The notes under the pieces were generated by a model. The model saw nothing but the letters and a program-made list of their open reading frames with translations. It searched no databases and was not told the origin of the DNA. From NCBI GenBank assembly GCA_003151655.1, contig PLYB01000019.1:1-11366 (forward strand): a stretch of DNA of 11,366 nt, given 5' to 3'. The stretch is from Gallionellaceae bacterium (lineage in GTDB: Bacteria > Pseudomonadota > Gammaproteobacteria > Burkholderiales > Gallionellaceae). A program made the translations under genes and the position numbers. Shown here in pieces: positions 5,182 to 11,366 of this stretch. How positions within the stretch are numbered: the stretch's first letter is position 1; each line of letters starts with the position of its first letter.

Positions 5182-6627
5182 ATGCCATTGCTTGCAGGAT
5201 CATCACAAGAAATAATCAGCCATAACATAGCCGAAATGGTGAAGGCAGGACATCCTCAAAAACAAGCAGAAGCCGCCGCCTATGCAAACGCCCGAAAATC
5301 TGGCAAAGACGAATCAGAATCATCCAGAATCGTTGATTGCAACGGATGGTGGGAAGTAAAAGAAAATCCTCTCTCGAAAGTCGGAGTATTCATGTACTCC
5401 GGAAAATTCATCTCAAAAGACCTTGACCCTAGCGAAATGTTCGCGGTATATAGACCTGCCGAAGAGTTAAGCGATCCTGAGTGCATTGAATCTTTTAAGC
5501 TTTTGCCATGGACGGATAATCACCCTAGCCGCATGCTTGGTGACCCATCGCAAGGGCGAATTGCCCCGGAAGAAAAAGGGATCGAGGGCGTAACCGGTGA
5601 GCAGATATTTTTCGATGATACGGACGAAATGCTCAAGGGCAACATCAAGGTTTTCAGCCTTGAACATGCGGCTCGGATTGACGCTGGCAAGGTTGAGCTC
5701 AGTTTGGGTTACGGATGCAAATATGAATATGCGCCGGGTGTGTGGAAAGGTCAGCCCTACCAGTACATACAGCGGAATTTGAGAGGTAACCATGTGGCCT
5801 CGGTAGGCGATGGTCGCATGGGGCCGGACATAGCGGTAATGGATAGCTTGAATTTTACAATCGACGGAAAGGAATTTGTCACCATGAAGAAAACAACGAA
5901 ATTGCGCACTATGTTTAACGGCATGCTTCGATATGCTGCTGATGCCGAAGAAAAGGCAGCGTCCGCAGGTCACGAAGGAGAAGAAAAGGCCGAGATTGCC
6001 CAACTGCAAGAATTGCTGGCCAAGGCAGCGCCGATCATCAAGCAACTATCCGAGATGCACGCCACGATGAATATGCCAGGCATGGCCGAAGAAGAAACTG
6101 CTGGCGCTGGCGAAGCCGATCCGCTGGAAGTAGCTGCCAAGGATGCCGAAGAAAAAGCAGCCAAAGACGCAGAAGAAGCGAAAAAGGCCGAAGAGGAAAA
6201 AGCCGCAAAGGATGCGGAAGAACTTAAAAAGAACGATGGCGAAAAGAAAGGTGATGCAATGGACGCAAGCGAAATCAAGAAACTGGTAGCGTCTGCTGTT
6301 GCTGACGCTTTGAAAACTCAGCCTCACGCGATGGGCGCAAAGGAAATGGCAGTATCGTTTGCCCAGCGCGACAAGCTGGCAGACAACCTTTCTCACTTCA
6401 TCGGCACGTTCGATGCCAGCGAAATGACTCTTCCTGAGGTGCAAGCCTACGGATGCGCAAAGCTAAAGCTGAACGCACCAAAAGGGCAAGAGGCCGCGTT
6501 TTTGTCCGGGTACCTGACCAATCGCGCGGTGCCAAAAGCATCAAGTGCCAATGCGATGGATAGCCAAGAAAAAACTGGCACTCCAAACTTCATCGACCGC
6601 CATATCAACGGCGATAAATCCAAATAA
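5182..6627 (+). CDS. DUF2213 protein: putative prohead protease fused to scaffold
   Basis: Likely capsid-maturation protease joined to an internal scaffold. The product is 481 aa. Residues 1-38 carry a short helical motif (SQEIISHNIAEMVKAGHPQKQAEAAAYANAR) often found at the start of phage head proteins. Residues about 50-222 are the DUF2213 domain, with DNHPSRMLGDP (His114), VELSLGYGCKYE (Ser174) and GNHVASVGDGRMGPDIAVMDS (His204). These suit a His-Ser-His triad like herpesvirus assemblin, to which phage prohead proteases are known to be related; the triad here is inference. Residues about 250-350 are charged and helical, with AAKDAEE repeats, a likely coiled coil; 360-481 is a mixed C-terminal part that may bind the capsid. 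The ribosome site for ATG 5182 is poor. The cement and major capsid genes follow directly, as expected for a protease/scaffold. Confidence 0.82.
   Translation: MPLLAGSSQEIISHNIAEMVKAGHPQKQAEAAAYANARKSGKDESESSRIVDCNGWWEVKENPLSKVGVFMYSGKFISKDLDPSEMFAVYRPAEELSDPECIESFKLLPWTDNHPSRMLGDPSQGRIAPEEKGIEGVTGEQIFFDDTDEMLKGNIKVFSLEHAARIDAGKVELSLGYGCKYEYAPGVWKGQPYQYIQRNLRGNHVASVGDGRMGPDIAVMDSLNFTIDGKEFVTMKKTTKLRTMFNGMLRYAADAEEKAASAGHEGEEKAEIAQLQELLAKAAPIIKQLSEMHATMNMPGMAEEETAGAGEADPLEVAAKDAEEKAAKDAEEAKKAEEEKAAKDAEELKKNDGEKKGDAMDASEIKKLVASAVADALKTQPHAMGAKEMAVSFAQRDKLADNLSHFIGTFDASEMTLPEVQAYGCAKLKLNAPKGQEAAFLSGYLTNRAVPKASSANAMDSQEKTGTPNFIDRHINGDKSK
5868..5886 (+). promoter_or_regulatory. Possible internal ribosome site and start for a nested scaffold
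   Basis: AAAGGA (5868-5873) lies ten bases before the in-frame ATG at 5884 (Met235 of the DUF2213 protein). This ATG is just after the last conserved protease residues (about 222). Initiation there would give a 247-aa scaffold without the protease, as in lambda C/Nu3 and herpesvirus UL26/UL26.5. Spacing is slightly long; unproven. Confidence 0.4.
6133..6222 (+). repeat. AAKDAEE coding repeat in the scaffold region
   Basis: Three copies of A-A-K-D-A-E-E (residues 318-324, 326-332 and 341-347) in the DUF2213 protein, within a longer Ala/Lys/Glu-rich helix. The codons differ between copies, so the repeat is kept at the protein rather than the DNA level. This suits a long coiled coil. Confidence 0.8.
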
Positions 6628-6647
6628 TCTTAATTTAGGAGACTGAT

Positions 6648-7388
6648 ATGGCCTTTCAACAAACCGTGCGTTACGACTACGCATTCGGAGTACCCGGCGA
6701 AATCAAATTCGACGGCCCAACGCGCGCTCAACCGGGCTTCCTGAATTCCGCATCCGCAGCTTATAACATCGTAGGCGCGACAATCTTTACACAGCCCGCC
6801 GCTGGTGGCGCTGTAGTGGCTGGTGGCGCTATCGGCCCCGGCTCTGGCAATGTGTTTTTCGGCTTGCTGGCGAATCCAAAGCTGTATGCGTCATTCGGTA
6901 CTGTGTCTGGTGGCCCATTGGCACCTACTCTGACGCTTTCCAATAATGTTGAAGCCGAATTTCTTTTGATGGGTTATGTGGTCGTGGCAGTTCCGGCAGC
7001 TTGCAGCATCGGAGATTTGCTGACCTACAACCTGACCACCGGTGCAATTGCGACGATTAAACCGCAAACGCTTATTTCCGGTTCGATTGCAACTACAACC
7101 GGAATTTTGACCGTTACCGCGCTTGCCACTGGTGGCTATATCGGTACGAGCGTTCCGCTGACTGGTACAGGCGTTGCCGCCGGCACGATGATTACCGGAC
7201 AAATCTCCGGCACAGAGGGCAGTACAGGAACATACAACACGAACGTGGTTGTGGCAGTGTCCGCGTTCACCGATGGCGCTACACCAAACCAAGCCCCTGC
7301 CGGTTCAGCGATTGTTCCCAATGCCGTAATCGACAAATTCCCTCAAACAGCCGCAGGCGGTCTCGCACTTGCCCGCTTTACCAACTAA
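6648..7388 (+). CDS. Capsid cement/decoration protein (structural cement Gp24-like)
   Basis: Likely binds the outer capsid and stabilises it. The product is 246 aa, starting at ATG 6648 with AGGAGA at 6637-6642. Seen: an opening QQTVRYDYAFGVPGEIKFDGPTRAQP (residues 5-29), a glycine/alanine-rich core, VVVAVPAACSIGDLLTYNLTTGAI (111-134), and the closing SAIVPNAVIDKFPQTAAGGLALARFTN typical of small cement proteins beside DUF2184 capsids. Between about 143 and 207 sits an extra Gly/Thr/Val-rich segment (ISGSI ... GILTVTALATGGYIG ... LTGTGVAAGTMITGQISG ... GSTGTYN) that matches a beta-sandwich-like module found in many phage virion proteins. The protein is therefore a cement fold with an inserted domain. 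No cytosolic enzyme motif. Its gene lies right before the major capsid gene. Confidence 0.82.
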   Translation: MAFQQTVRYDYAFGVPGEIKFDGPTRAQPGFLNSASAAYNIVGATIFTQPAAGGAVVAGGAIGPGSGNVFFGLLANPKLYASFGTVSGGPLAPTLTLSNNVEAEFLLMGYVVVAVPAACSIGDLLTYNLTTGAIATIKPQTLISGSIATTTGILTVTALATGGYIGTSVPLTGTGVAAGTMITGQISGTEGSTGTYNTNVVVAVSAFTDGATPNQAPAGSAIVPNAVIDKFPQTAAGGLALARFTN

Positions 7389-7401
7389 GGAGACCTGAAT
7401 C

Positions 7402-8544
7402 ATGGCAAAACTATCAGTAATTCACAGCAGCATTGACGCGCGCAATGTGCGTTCGATGCAACTTTCTAAAGACGACTTGCGCAACTACGGCGCGCTGTCG
7501 ATGATTGGTATCCACTTTCAAGATGGTCGGGGTCGTGATGTAATCGGCCAGATGATGGATGGATTGGGTTTTGACGGCGATGATGTCGGCTTGACACCAG
7601 CGCCTCTTTCAGGTCTGACGACTGCATCTGTCACCACACCGGTGCAATTCCTGCAAAACTGGTTACCCGGATTTGTGCGCGTGATGACTGCCGCACGAAA
7701 GATTGATGAGATCGTCGGCATCATGACTGTGGGCTCGTGGGAAGATGAGCAAGTTGTCCAAGGCATCTTGGAGCTTTCCGGAGCTGCGCAACCTTATAGC
7801 GACTATGGCAATGTGCCACTGTCAAGCTGGAACACCAACTATAACGCGCGCGCAGTCGTTCGTTTCGAGCAAGGCATGTCGGTGGGCGTGTTGGAAGAAG
7901 CCCGCTCTGCACGAATTCGCGTGGCTACTGCAGCTGAAAAACGCTCCGGCGCTGGTATCGCTCTGGACATTCAGCGCAACCGCGTGGGCTTCTATGGTTA
8001 CAACGATGGCTCCGGACTGACTTATGGCTTCTTGAATGATCCCAATCTGCCAAATTACAACACTGTCGCAACCGGCACGGGCGGTTATCTGTGGTCGCAA
8101 AAAACATTCCTCGAAATCATCGCAGACATCCGCACCGCGCTGGCCGGTCTGCAATTGCAAACCTATGACCTGATCGACATTCAAAAAACTCCGATCACCA
8201 TGGCGGTGGCAAACGCGGTTTACCAATACCTGACAGTAGTTGCGGTTTACGGCAACGTGTCTGTTCGCACATGGATTCAGGAAAATTACCCGAACATTCG
8301 CATCGTGTCTGCACCAGAATTGACAGGCGCTAACTCTTCGGCGAACGTGGCGTACTTCTTTGCCGATTCGATTGACGATGGCGGTTCTGACGGTGGCAAA
8401 ACATTCATCCAGGTTGTTCCTTCCAAGTTCCAAGCTCTCGGCGTTGAAAAGCGAAGCAAGAGCTACGTGGAAGACTACGCAAACGCTACCGCAGGCATCA
8501 TGTGCAAGCGTCCTTTCGCTGTTTATCGCATTACAGGGATTTAA
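7402..8544 (+). CDS. Major capsid protein, DUF2184 family
   Basis: Builds the head shell; an HK97-fold protein by family knowledge. The product is 380 aa, with AAGGAG (7387-7392) overlapping the stop of the cement gene as a strong ribosome site. Seen: an N-terminal region with LRNYGALSMIGIHFQDGRGRDVIGQM (27-52), then TTPVQFLQNWLPGFVRVMTAARKIDEIVGI (about 78-107) followed by GSWEDEQVV, EARSARIRVATAAEKRSGAGIALDIQRNRVGFYG, and late YVEDYANATAGIMCKRPFAVYRITGI, all typical of DUF2184 capsids. No separate cleavable delta domain is obvious, in line with a separate scaffold upstream. The position after the protease and cement genes agrees. Confidence 0.93.
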   Translation: MAKLSVIHSSIDARNVRSMQLSKDDLRNYGALSMIGIHFQDGRGRDVIGQMMDGLGFDGDDVGLTPAPLSGLTTASVTTPVQFLQNWLPGFVRVMTAARKIDEIVGIMTVGSWEDEQVVQGILELSGAAQPYSDYGNVPLSSWNTNYNARAVVRFEQGMSVGVLEEARSARIRVATAAEKRSGAGIALDIQRNRVGFYGYNDGSGLTYGFLNDPNLPNYNTVATGTGGYLWSQKTFLEIIADIRTALAGLQLQTYDLIDIQKTPITMAVANAVYQYLTVVAVYGNVSVRTWIQENYPNIRIVSAPELTGANSSANVAYFFADSIDDGGSDGGKTFIQVVPSKFQALGVEKRSKSYVEDYANATAGIMCKRPFAVYRITGI

Positions 8545-8547
8545 AAC

Positions 8548-8910
8548 ATGCCTTATATATATTCGAAAATGGCAGCATCGGTTGACGTTAATCGCTTCGC
8601 TCCCGGTGGCGCTGATATGCCGGTGAAGCAAGGCAAGATCACGATTCATGGCGGTGCTGGTATTGCCAATAAGAATCTGATCACGCCAAACGGAGTAGTT
8701 ACCGAAGTGACTGATGAAGAAATGGAATTCCTGAATGCGCATGATACATTCAATCAATGGAAGAAAAATGGCTTTATCAAAGTCGAAAAGAAAAAGGTAG
8801 ATGTTGAAAAAGTCGTGGCAAATATGAACGACAAAGCTGATCCTTCTGCTCCGCTGGCTCCGGCTGATTTTGCGAAAGCCGATGACAACACGGCCAAGCC
8901 GAAGCTGTAA
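8548..8910 (+). CDS. Small head-associated protein following the capsid gene (120 aa)
   Basis: Function unknown. Starts at ATG 8548, three bases after the capsid stop, with AGGGA (8535-8539) upstream. Seen: MPYIYSKMAASVDVNRF at the start, then KITIHGGAGIANKNLITPNGVVTEVTDEEMEFLN (residues about 30-63) and a WKKNGFIKVEKKKV segment, followed by a loose, Ala/Pro/Asp/Lys-rich tail (about 92-120). The GGAG(I/V)ANK...TP.GVVT pattern occurs in unnamed phage proteins placed next to DUF2184 capsids, so a virion or assembly role is likely by context. The tail is probably disordered. Confidence 0.78.
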   Translation: MPYIYSKMAASVDVNRFAPGGADMPVKQGKITIHGGAGIANKNLITPNGVVTEVTDEEMEFLNAHDTFNQWKKNGFIKVEKKKVDVEKVVANMNDKADPSAPLAPADFAKADDNTAKPKL

Positions 8911-8913
8911 TTT

Positions 8914-9354
8914 ATGGCATCGCATAGCGTCCTGAATATTGCGAATTTTAGAGCGGCTTTTCCGGCGTTCTCAAATGCGACAACTTATCCGGACGCTTTG
9001 CTGAATTTGCAGTACGCCAATGCAGGAACGTATATCAGCCAGAACGACTCATATGATGGATTGAGCGGTGCGAGTTTGGATTTTGCGTTGCAGCTTTTAT
9101 TGTGCCACTTGCTTTTCAGTTACAGCTTGATAGCGAATGGTCAGACGAATGTAATTATCAGCGGATCAACAGTGGCGGATGTTTCGGTAAGTTTGGAACC
9201 TCCGCCATCGAAGACAAGTTGGCAATGGTGGCTTTCGTCTTCTCCGTATGGCTTGCAGCTTTTGGCGTTATTGAAGGTGCAATCTGCTGGCGGTTGGGCG
9301 ATTGGTGGATTACCTGAGTCGCAAGCATTTAGAAAGGTTGGAGGGATATTCTGA
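8914..9354 (+). CDS. DUF4054 family head-tail connector protein
   Basis: Probable adaptor on the portal at the head-tail joint. The product is 146 aa, near the usual length. Seen: NFRAAFPAFSNATTYPDALLNLQYANAGTYIS at residues 11-42, the hallmark F-R-x-x-FPAF ... P ... of DUF4054, followed by a hydrophobic helix with LLLCHLLFSY (86-95) and a tail ending GLPESQAFRKVGGIF, where the SQ-x-F-x-KVGG sequence is common in such connectors. Starts three bases after the previous stop, with no clear ribosome site, so coupling is likely. It overlaps the neck gene by one base (TGATG). Confidence 0.85.
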   Translation: MASHSVLNIANFRAAFPAFSNATTYPDALLNLQYANAGTYISQNDSYDGLSGASLDFALQLLLCHLLFSYSLIANGQTNVIISGSTVADVSVSLEPPPSKTSWQWWLSSSPYGLQLLALLKVQSAGGWAIGGLPESQAFRKVGGIF

Positions 9355-9902
9355 TGGGCAAAGTTACTCGCAATAGTTCTGGCAAAGCTGCCATGCTTAA
9401 AGCGATTGACGAATGCTCTAAGTATGTCGCAAAAGTGGGATTTTTCCCATCGGCAAAATATCCAGACGGAACTCCAATTGCTTACGTGGCCGCTATTCAA
9501 GAAAACGGATTCCCTAGCAGAAGCCTTCCGGCTAGACCATTTTTCCGGCCAACAGCGGATGCTAAAAAATCCACATGGAAGGATCAAATCGGGCGCGGCA
9601 TGGCAACGGTAATGAAGGGCAAGCGCACGGTGCGCGATGTGCTGGAAATAGTCAGCGCGGGTGCGTCTGGAGATATTCGGGCGACGATTGCGGCTATTGA
9701 CGGGCCAGCGCTTTCTCCGATCACTTTGATGGCAAGAAAATATCGGCAAGCTGGTGGAAAAGTAACAGGCAAGACGATTGGCGAATTTGCCAAGCAATTA
9801 AAAGGCAATCCGAATATCGATTTGAGCGGAGTATCGACAAAGCCTCTGAACGATACTGGCGCATTGTTGGCGCATCTGACAAACGTGGTAGAAAGCAAGT
9901 GA
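9354..9902 (+). CDS. Phage neck / virion morphogenesis protein (HK97 gp10-like)
   Basis: Probable neck or tail-completion protein. The product is 182 aa, with GGAGG (about 9340-9344) ahead of ATG 9354. Seen: KVGFFPSAKYPDGTPIAYVAAIQENG (27-52), LPARPFFRPT (58-67), GPALSPITL (117-125) and KPLNDTGAL (163-171). This ordered set (VG-x-F..sa-Y-G-VA-x-x-x-E-G; PARPF-RP; PLSP-T; KPL-DTG) is the signature of gp10-like/virion morphogenesis proteins. It lies between the DUF4054 connector and the collar-like gene, as expected. The stop overlaps the GTG start of the next gene. Confidence 0.87.
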   Translation: MGKVTRNSSGKAAMLKAIDECSKYVAKVGFFPSAKYPDGTPIAYVAAIQENGFPSRSLPARPFFRPTADAKKSTWKDQIGRGMATVMKGKRTVRDVLEIVSAGASGDIRATIAAIDGPALSPITLMARKYRQAGGKVTGKTIGEFAKQLKGNPNIDLSGVSTKPLNDTGALLAHLTNVVESK

Positions 9903-10297
9903 GTACACCGGGAAGCAACACTCTGGCAATGGCCTTGAGTGTTTTGGGTAGAACGGCGGTGAGTTATTTCAAGTTTGCCGGGCGCACCACAAATGCCGGG
10001 GGCGTAATGTTCACAATGTACTCGGCAGCGGTAACAGTCTCAACCGGCAGTGTGCAGGCGATCAACAAGAAAAAGTATGAAGAGCTTGGTCTGGATTGGG
10101 AGAAATCGTACATTTCTTGGTATGTGCCGAATCTTGATGCCGTCGACCTTGCGCGCGATGTATCCGGTGATGTGATTGAGGTACTCGGCAGACGATGGCA
10201 GTTGATGGGAAGCAATAACTGGTACCTGATTGACGGCTGGAAAAGTTTAATAGCGGTGGATATTGGCACCGCGACTGGCGCGCTAAACAACGGGTGA
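9899..10297 (+). CDS. Phage collar-like protein
   Basis: Unnamed neck-region protein of 132 aa. I use GTG 9899, which overlaps the previous stop by four bases (GTGA); the MSTPGSNTLAMALSVLGR opening is the conserved start of the family. Seen: YFKFAGRTTNAGG (23-35), VQAINKKKYEELGLDWEKSYISWYVPN (52-78), DVSGDVIEVLGRRWQLM (87-103) and NNWYLIDGWKSLIAVDI (106-122). Proteins with this pattern lie between the gp10-like and tail-terminator genes in phages of this type and are called 'phage collar protein' in annotation. The GRRWQ ... W...DGW end suggests a small beta-barrel, as in joining proteins. The exact role is inferred from position. Confidence 0.72.
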   Translation: MSTPGSNTLAMALSVLGRTAVSYFKFAGRTTNAGGVMFTMYSAAVTVSTGSVQAINKKKYEELGLDWEKSYISWYVPNLDAVDLARDVSGDVIEVLGRRWQLMGSNNWYLIDGWKSLIAVDIGTATGALNNG

Positions 10298-10301
10298 TTA
10301 A

Positions 10302-10844
10302 ATGGCTACGGAATCGGCGCTTGCAATATTGCTTCAAACGGCGCTGACAGCAGGATTAACGGTGCGAGGCTTGACGGCTACAGTTCAAAAGAATCAACAG
10401 CCACGGCAACAAGGCGTACCCAGCGCGGCGGTGATTTTGTTTCATCATGTTGGCACAGTAAATGTGGGATGGCCGTTTCGTGGCGATGTTTGGAATGCAG
10501 TATCGGGAAAGTTTGACCATACTGAAACGCAAAACCGTGAATCTCGGTATCAGATTGGCGCACTTGCCCCACAGAGTCCGAGTGATCCGACATTGCCAAC
10601 GCCAGCGGATTTTTGCCTAGCAATGGCGGCGGTTATGCAAAGCGAAGTGACACTGGCTTTGTTTTTGGCGGCCAATGTCGGAGTGCAACACGTAACAGAT
10701 ATTCGCTCTACTTATTTTGTCGATGACAAAGGGCAGAACGAAGAGAGTCCGGCTTTTGATGTAGTGCTTTCGCACCAAGATATTTTTGTAACGGCGACAC
10801 CACGAATAAACGTGATAACGCCAAACGTGAAAACAGTTTTATAA
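10302..10844 (+). CDS. Tail terminator/neck gateway protein (gp12-like, LIC_12616 family)
   Basis: Probable ring at the top of the tail that stops tube growth and docks to the head. The product is 180 aa, starting four bases after the collar-like gene. Seen: a helical start (ESALAILLQTAL), QKNQQPRQQGVPSAAVILFHHVGTVNVGWP (about 29-58), a middle HTETQNRESRYQIGAL (73-88) like the conserved E-x-x-E-x-x-Y-Q segment of the family, PTPADFCLAMAAVMQSE (99-115), and a C-terminal FDVVLSHQDIFVTATPRI strand pair (about 152-169). It is immediately followed by the sheath gene. Family identity is fairly firm; the terminator role is from family knowledge. Confidence 0.82.
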   Translation: MATESALAILLQTALTAGLTVRGLTATVQKNQQPRQQGVPSAAVILFHHVGTVNVGWPFRGDVWNAVSGKFDHTETQNRESRYQIGALAPQSPSDPTLPTPADFCLAMAAVMQSEVTLALFLAANVGVQHVTDIRSTYFVDDKGQNEESPAFDVVLSHQDIFVTATPRINVITPNVKTVL

Positions 10845-10860
10845 CCAGAAAGGATTCGAA

Positions 10861-11366
10861 ATGCCGATCCCAATTACCAAATATGTCAACATCACATCGG
10901 GTGTTGGCGCAGGAAATAACGTAGCGGTTCGCCAGCTCATCGGCATGCTGTTCACCAATAATCCACTTGTCGACCCCCTTATCCCGATTGTGTTCAGCGG
11001 TGGCGCAGTGGCCGCGCTGCCGGCGATTGGCGCTTACTTCGGAACTACCAGCGAAGAGTATCTGCGCGCGGTTCAATCTTTTGCCTACGTCAGCCCTTCG
11101 ATTCGACAGCCTCAAGCGATGGCCTTTGCGCAAAATTGCGGAGTGGCGATGACAGCCTCGGTGTATGGCAAGACAGGTTCTTACGTCTATACCAATTTCA
11201 CAAGCATTGTTGCCGGGGTGATGAAATTCAATTTCAACGGCACATCGGTTGAAGTCACTGGAATTAGTTTGTCTGTTGCGACTACGCTGGCAACTGTGGC
11301 CAGCATCTTGCAAACGGCCTTGCGACTGAACGCCAGCCCGTATTTGTCAACCTGCACGGTGACGTA
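10861..11366 (+). CDS. DUF3383 family tail sheath protein, 3'-truncated by window edge
   Basis: Contractile tail sheath by family knowledge. ATG 10861 has AGAAAGGA at 10847-10854; the frame stays open to the window end (168 complete codons), so the rest of the gene lies outside. Seen: MPIPITKYVNITSGVGAG at the start, VRQLIGMLFTNNPLVD, then AIGAYFGTTSEEYLRAVQSFAYVSP (about 56-80), where YFG-x-x-S-EY-x-A is typical of DUF3383. From about 108 a segment with KFNFNGTSVEVTGISLS and ATTLATVASILQTAL looks like the inserted DUF3383 domain common in these sheath proteins. Implies myovirus morphology. Confidence 0.85.
   Translation, partial: MPIPITKYVNITSGVGAGNNVAVRQLIGMLFTNNPLVDPLIPIVFSGGAVAALPAIGAYFGTTSEEYLRAVQSFAYVSPSIRQPQAMAFAQNCGVAMTASVYGKTGSYVYTNFTSIVAGVMKFNFNGTSVEVTGISLSVATTLATVASILQTALRLNASPYLSTCTVT

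Noticed and set aside
5467..6045. 192-codon minus-strand frame within the DUF2213 gene
   Set aside because: Fully inside a recognised gene on the other strand, and its sequence looks like a translation artefact.
7822..8925. Long open frame (367 codons) on the minus strand across the major capsid gene
   Set aside because: It lies antisense to a clearly recognised DUF2184 gene and its neighbour. Its product is rich in His, Cys, Arg and Asn with no family resemblance, as expected for a shadow frame, and no minus-strand promoter or ribosome site stood out.
9141..9797. 218-codon minus-strand frame across the DUF4054 and neck genes
   Set aside because: Shadow of two confident plus-strand genes; odd composition and no recognisable domain.
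10708..11313. 201-codon minus-strand frame across the terminator and sheath genes
   Set aside because: Antisense to a well-supported sheath gene with a strong ribosome site; no recognisable protein features.
1..11366. CRISPR arrays, tRNA genes, insertion sequences, integrase or att sites
   Set aside because: I looked for spaced direct repeats, cloverleaf-like segments, transposase-like frames and recombinase motifs and found none. The Ala/Lys/Glu repeat at 6133-6222 is coding and not an array.

Overview
The window is a stretch of tailed-phage (or prophage) genome: every supported gene lies on the + strand, and the order is the classic packaging, head, neck, tail series. The last gene is a DUF3383-type tail sheath, so the virion is probably contractile (myovirus morphology). 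A lipoprotein signal, a Sec signal peptide and good sigma70-like promoters point to a Gram-negative, probably proteobacterial, host. Base composition is near balanced by eye. The host genus cannot be told from this sequence. Nothing here (no integrase, att site or lysogeny control region) decides between a free phage and a prophage.

Layout. 1-2827: terminase large subunit (open at the left edge) and DUF1073-type portal. 2833-4185: six small genes that interrupt the usual portal to minor-head order. They are an orphan small gene, then a promoter driving a short HTH protein, a small basic protein, a lipoprotein, an exported two-cysteine protein and another unknown. From 3089 to 5032 each gene overlaps the next, and the chain ends with the Mu F-like minor head protein. 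5033-5181 is the only sizeable non-coding gap. It holds a clear Rho-independent terminator, what looks like a promoter placed so that it would make a tiny RNA of about 55 nt ending at that terminator, a second promoter for the next operon and an inverted repeat. 5182-8910: DUF2213 prohead protease/scaffold, capsid cement protein with an inserted surface-domain-like segment, DUF2184 major capsid protein and a small head-associated protein. 8914-11366: DUF4054 connector, neck protein, collar-like protein, tail terminator (gp12-like/LIC_12616 type) and the 5' part of the sheath gene.

How it works together. TerL pumps DNA through the portal into a procapsid built on the DUF2213 scaffold. The protease part of DUF2213 would clear the scaffold, the cement protein would stabilise the DUF2184 shell, and the DUF4054, neck, collar and terminator proteins would join the finished head to a contractile tail.

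The least ordinary parts are (a) the 3054-5110 unit, with its own promoter, a probably leaderless HTH gene, membrane or export proteins and its own terminator, set inside the structural genes; (b) the candidate small RNA at about 5056-5110; and (c) a possible nested scaffold start inside the DUF2213 gene. These are readings of sequence pattern, not demonstrated functions.
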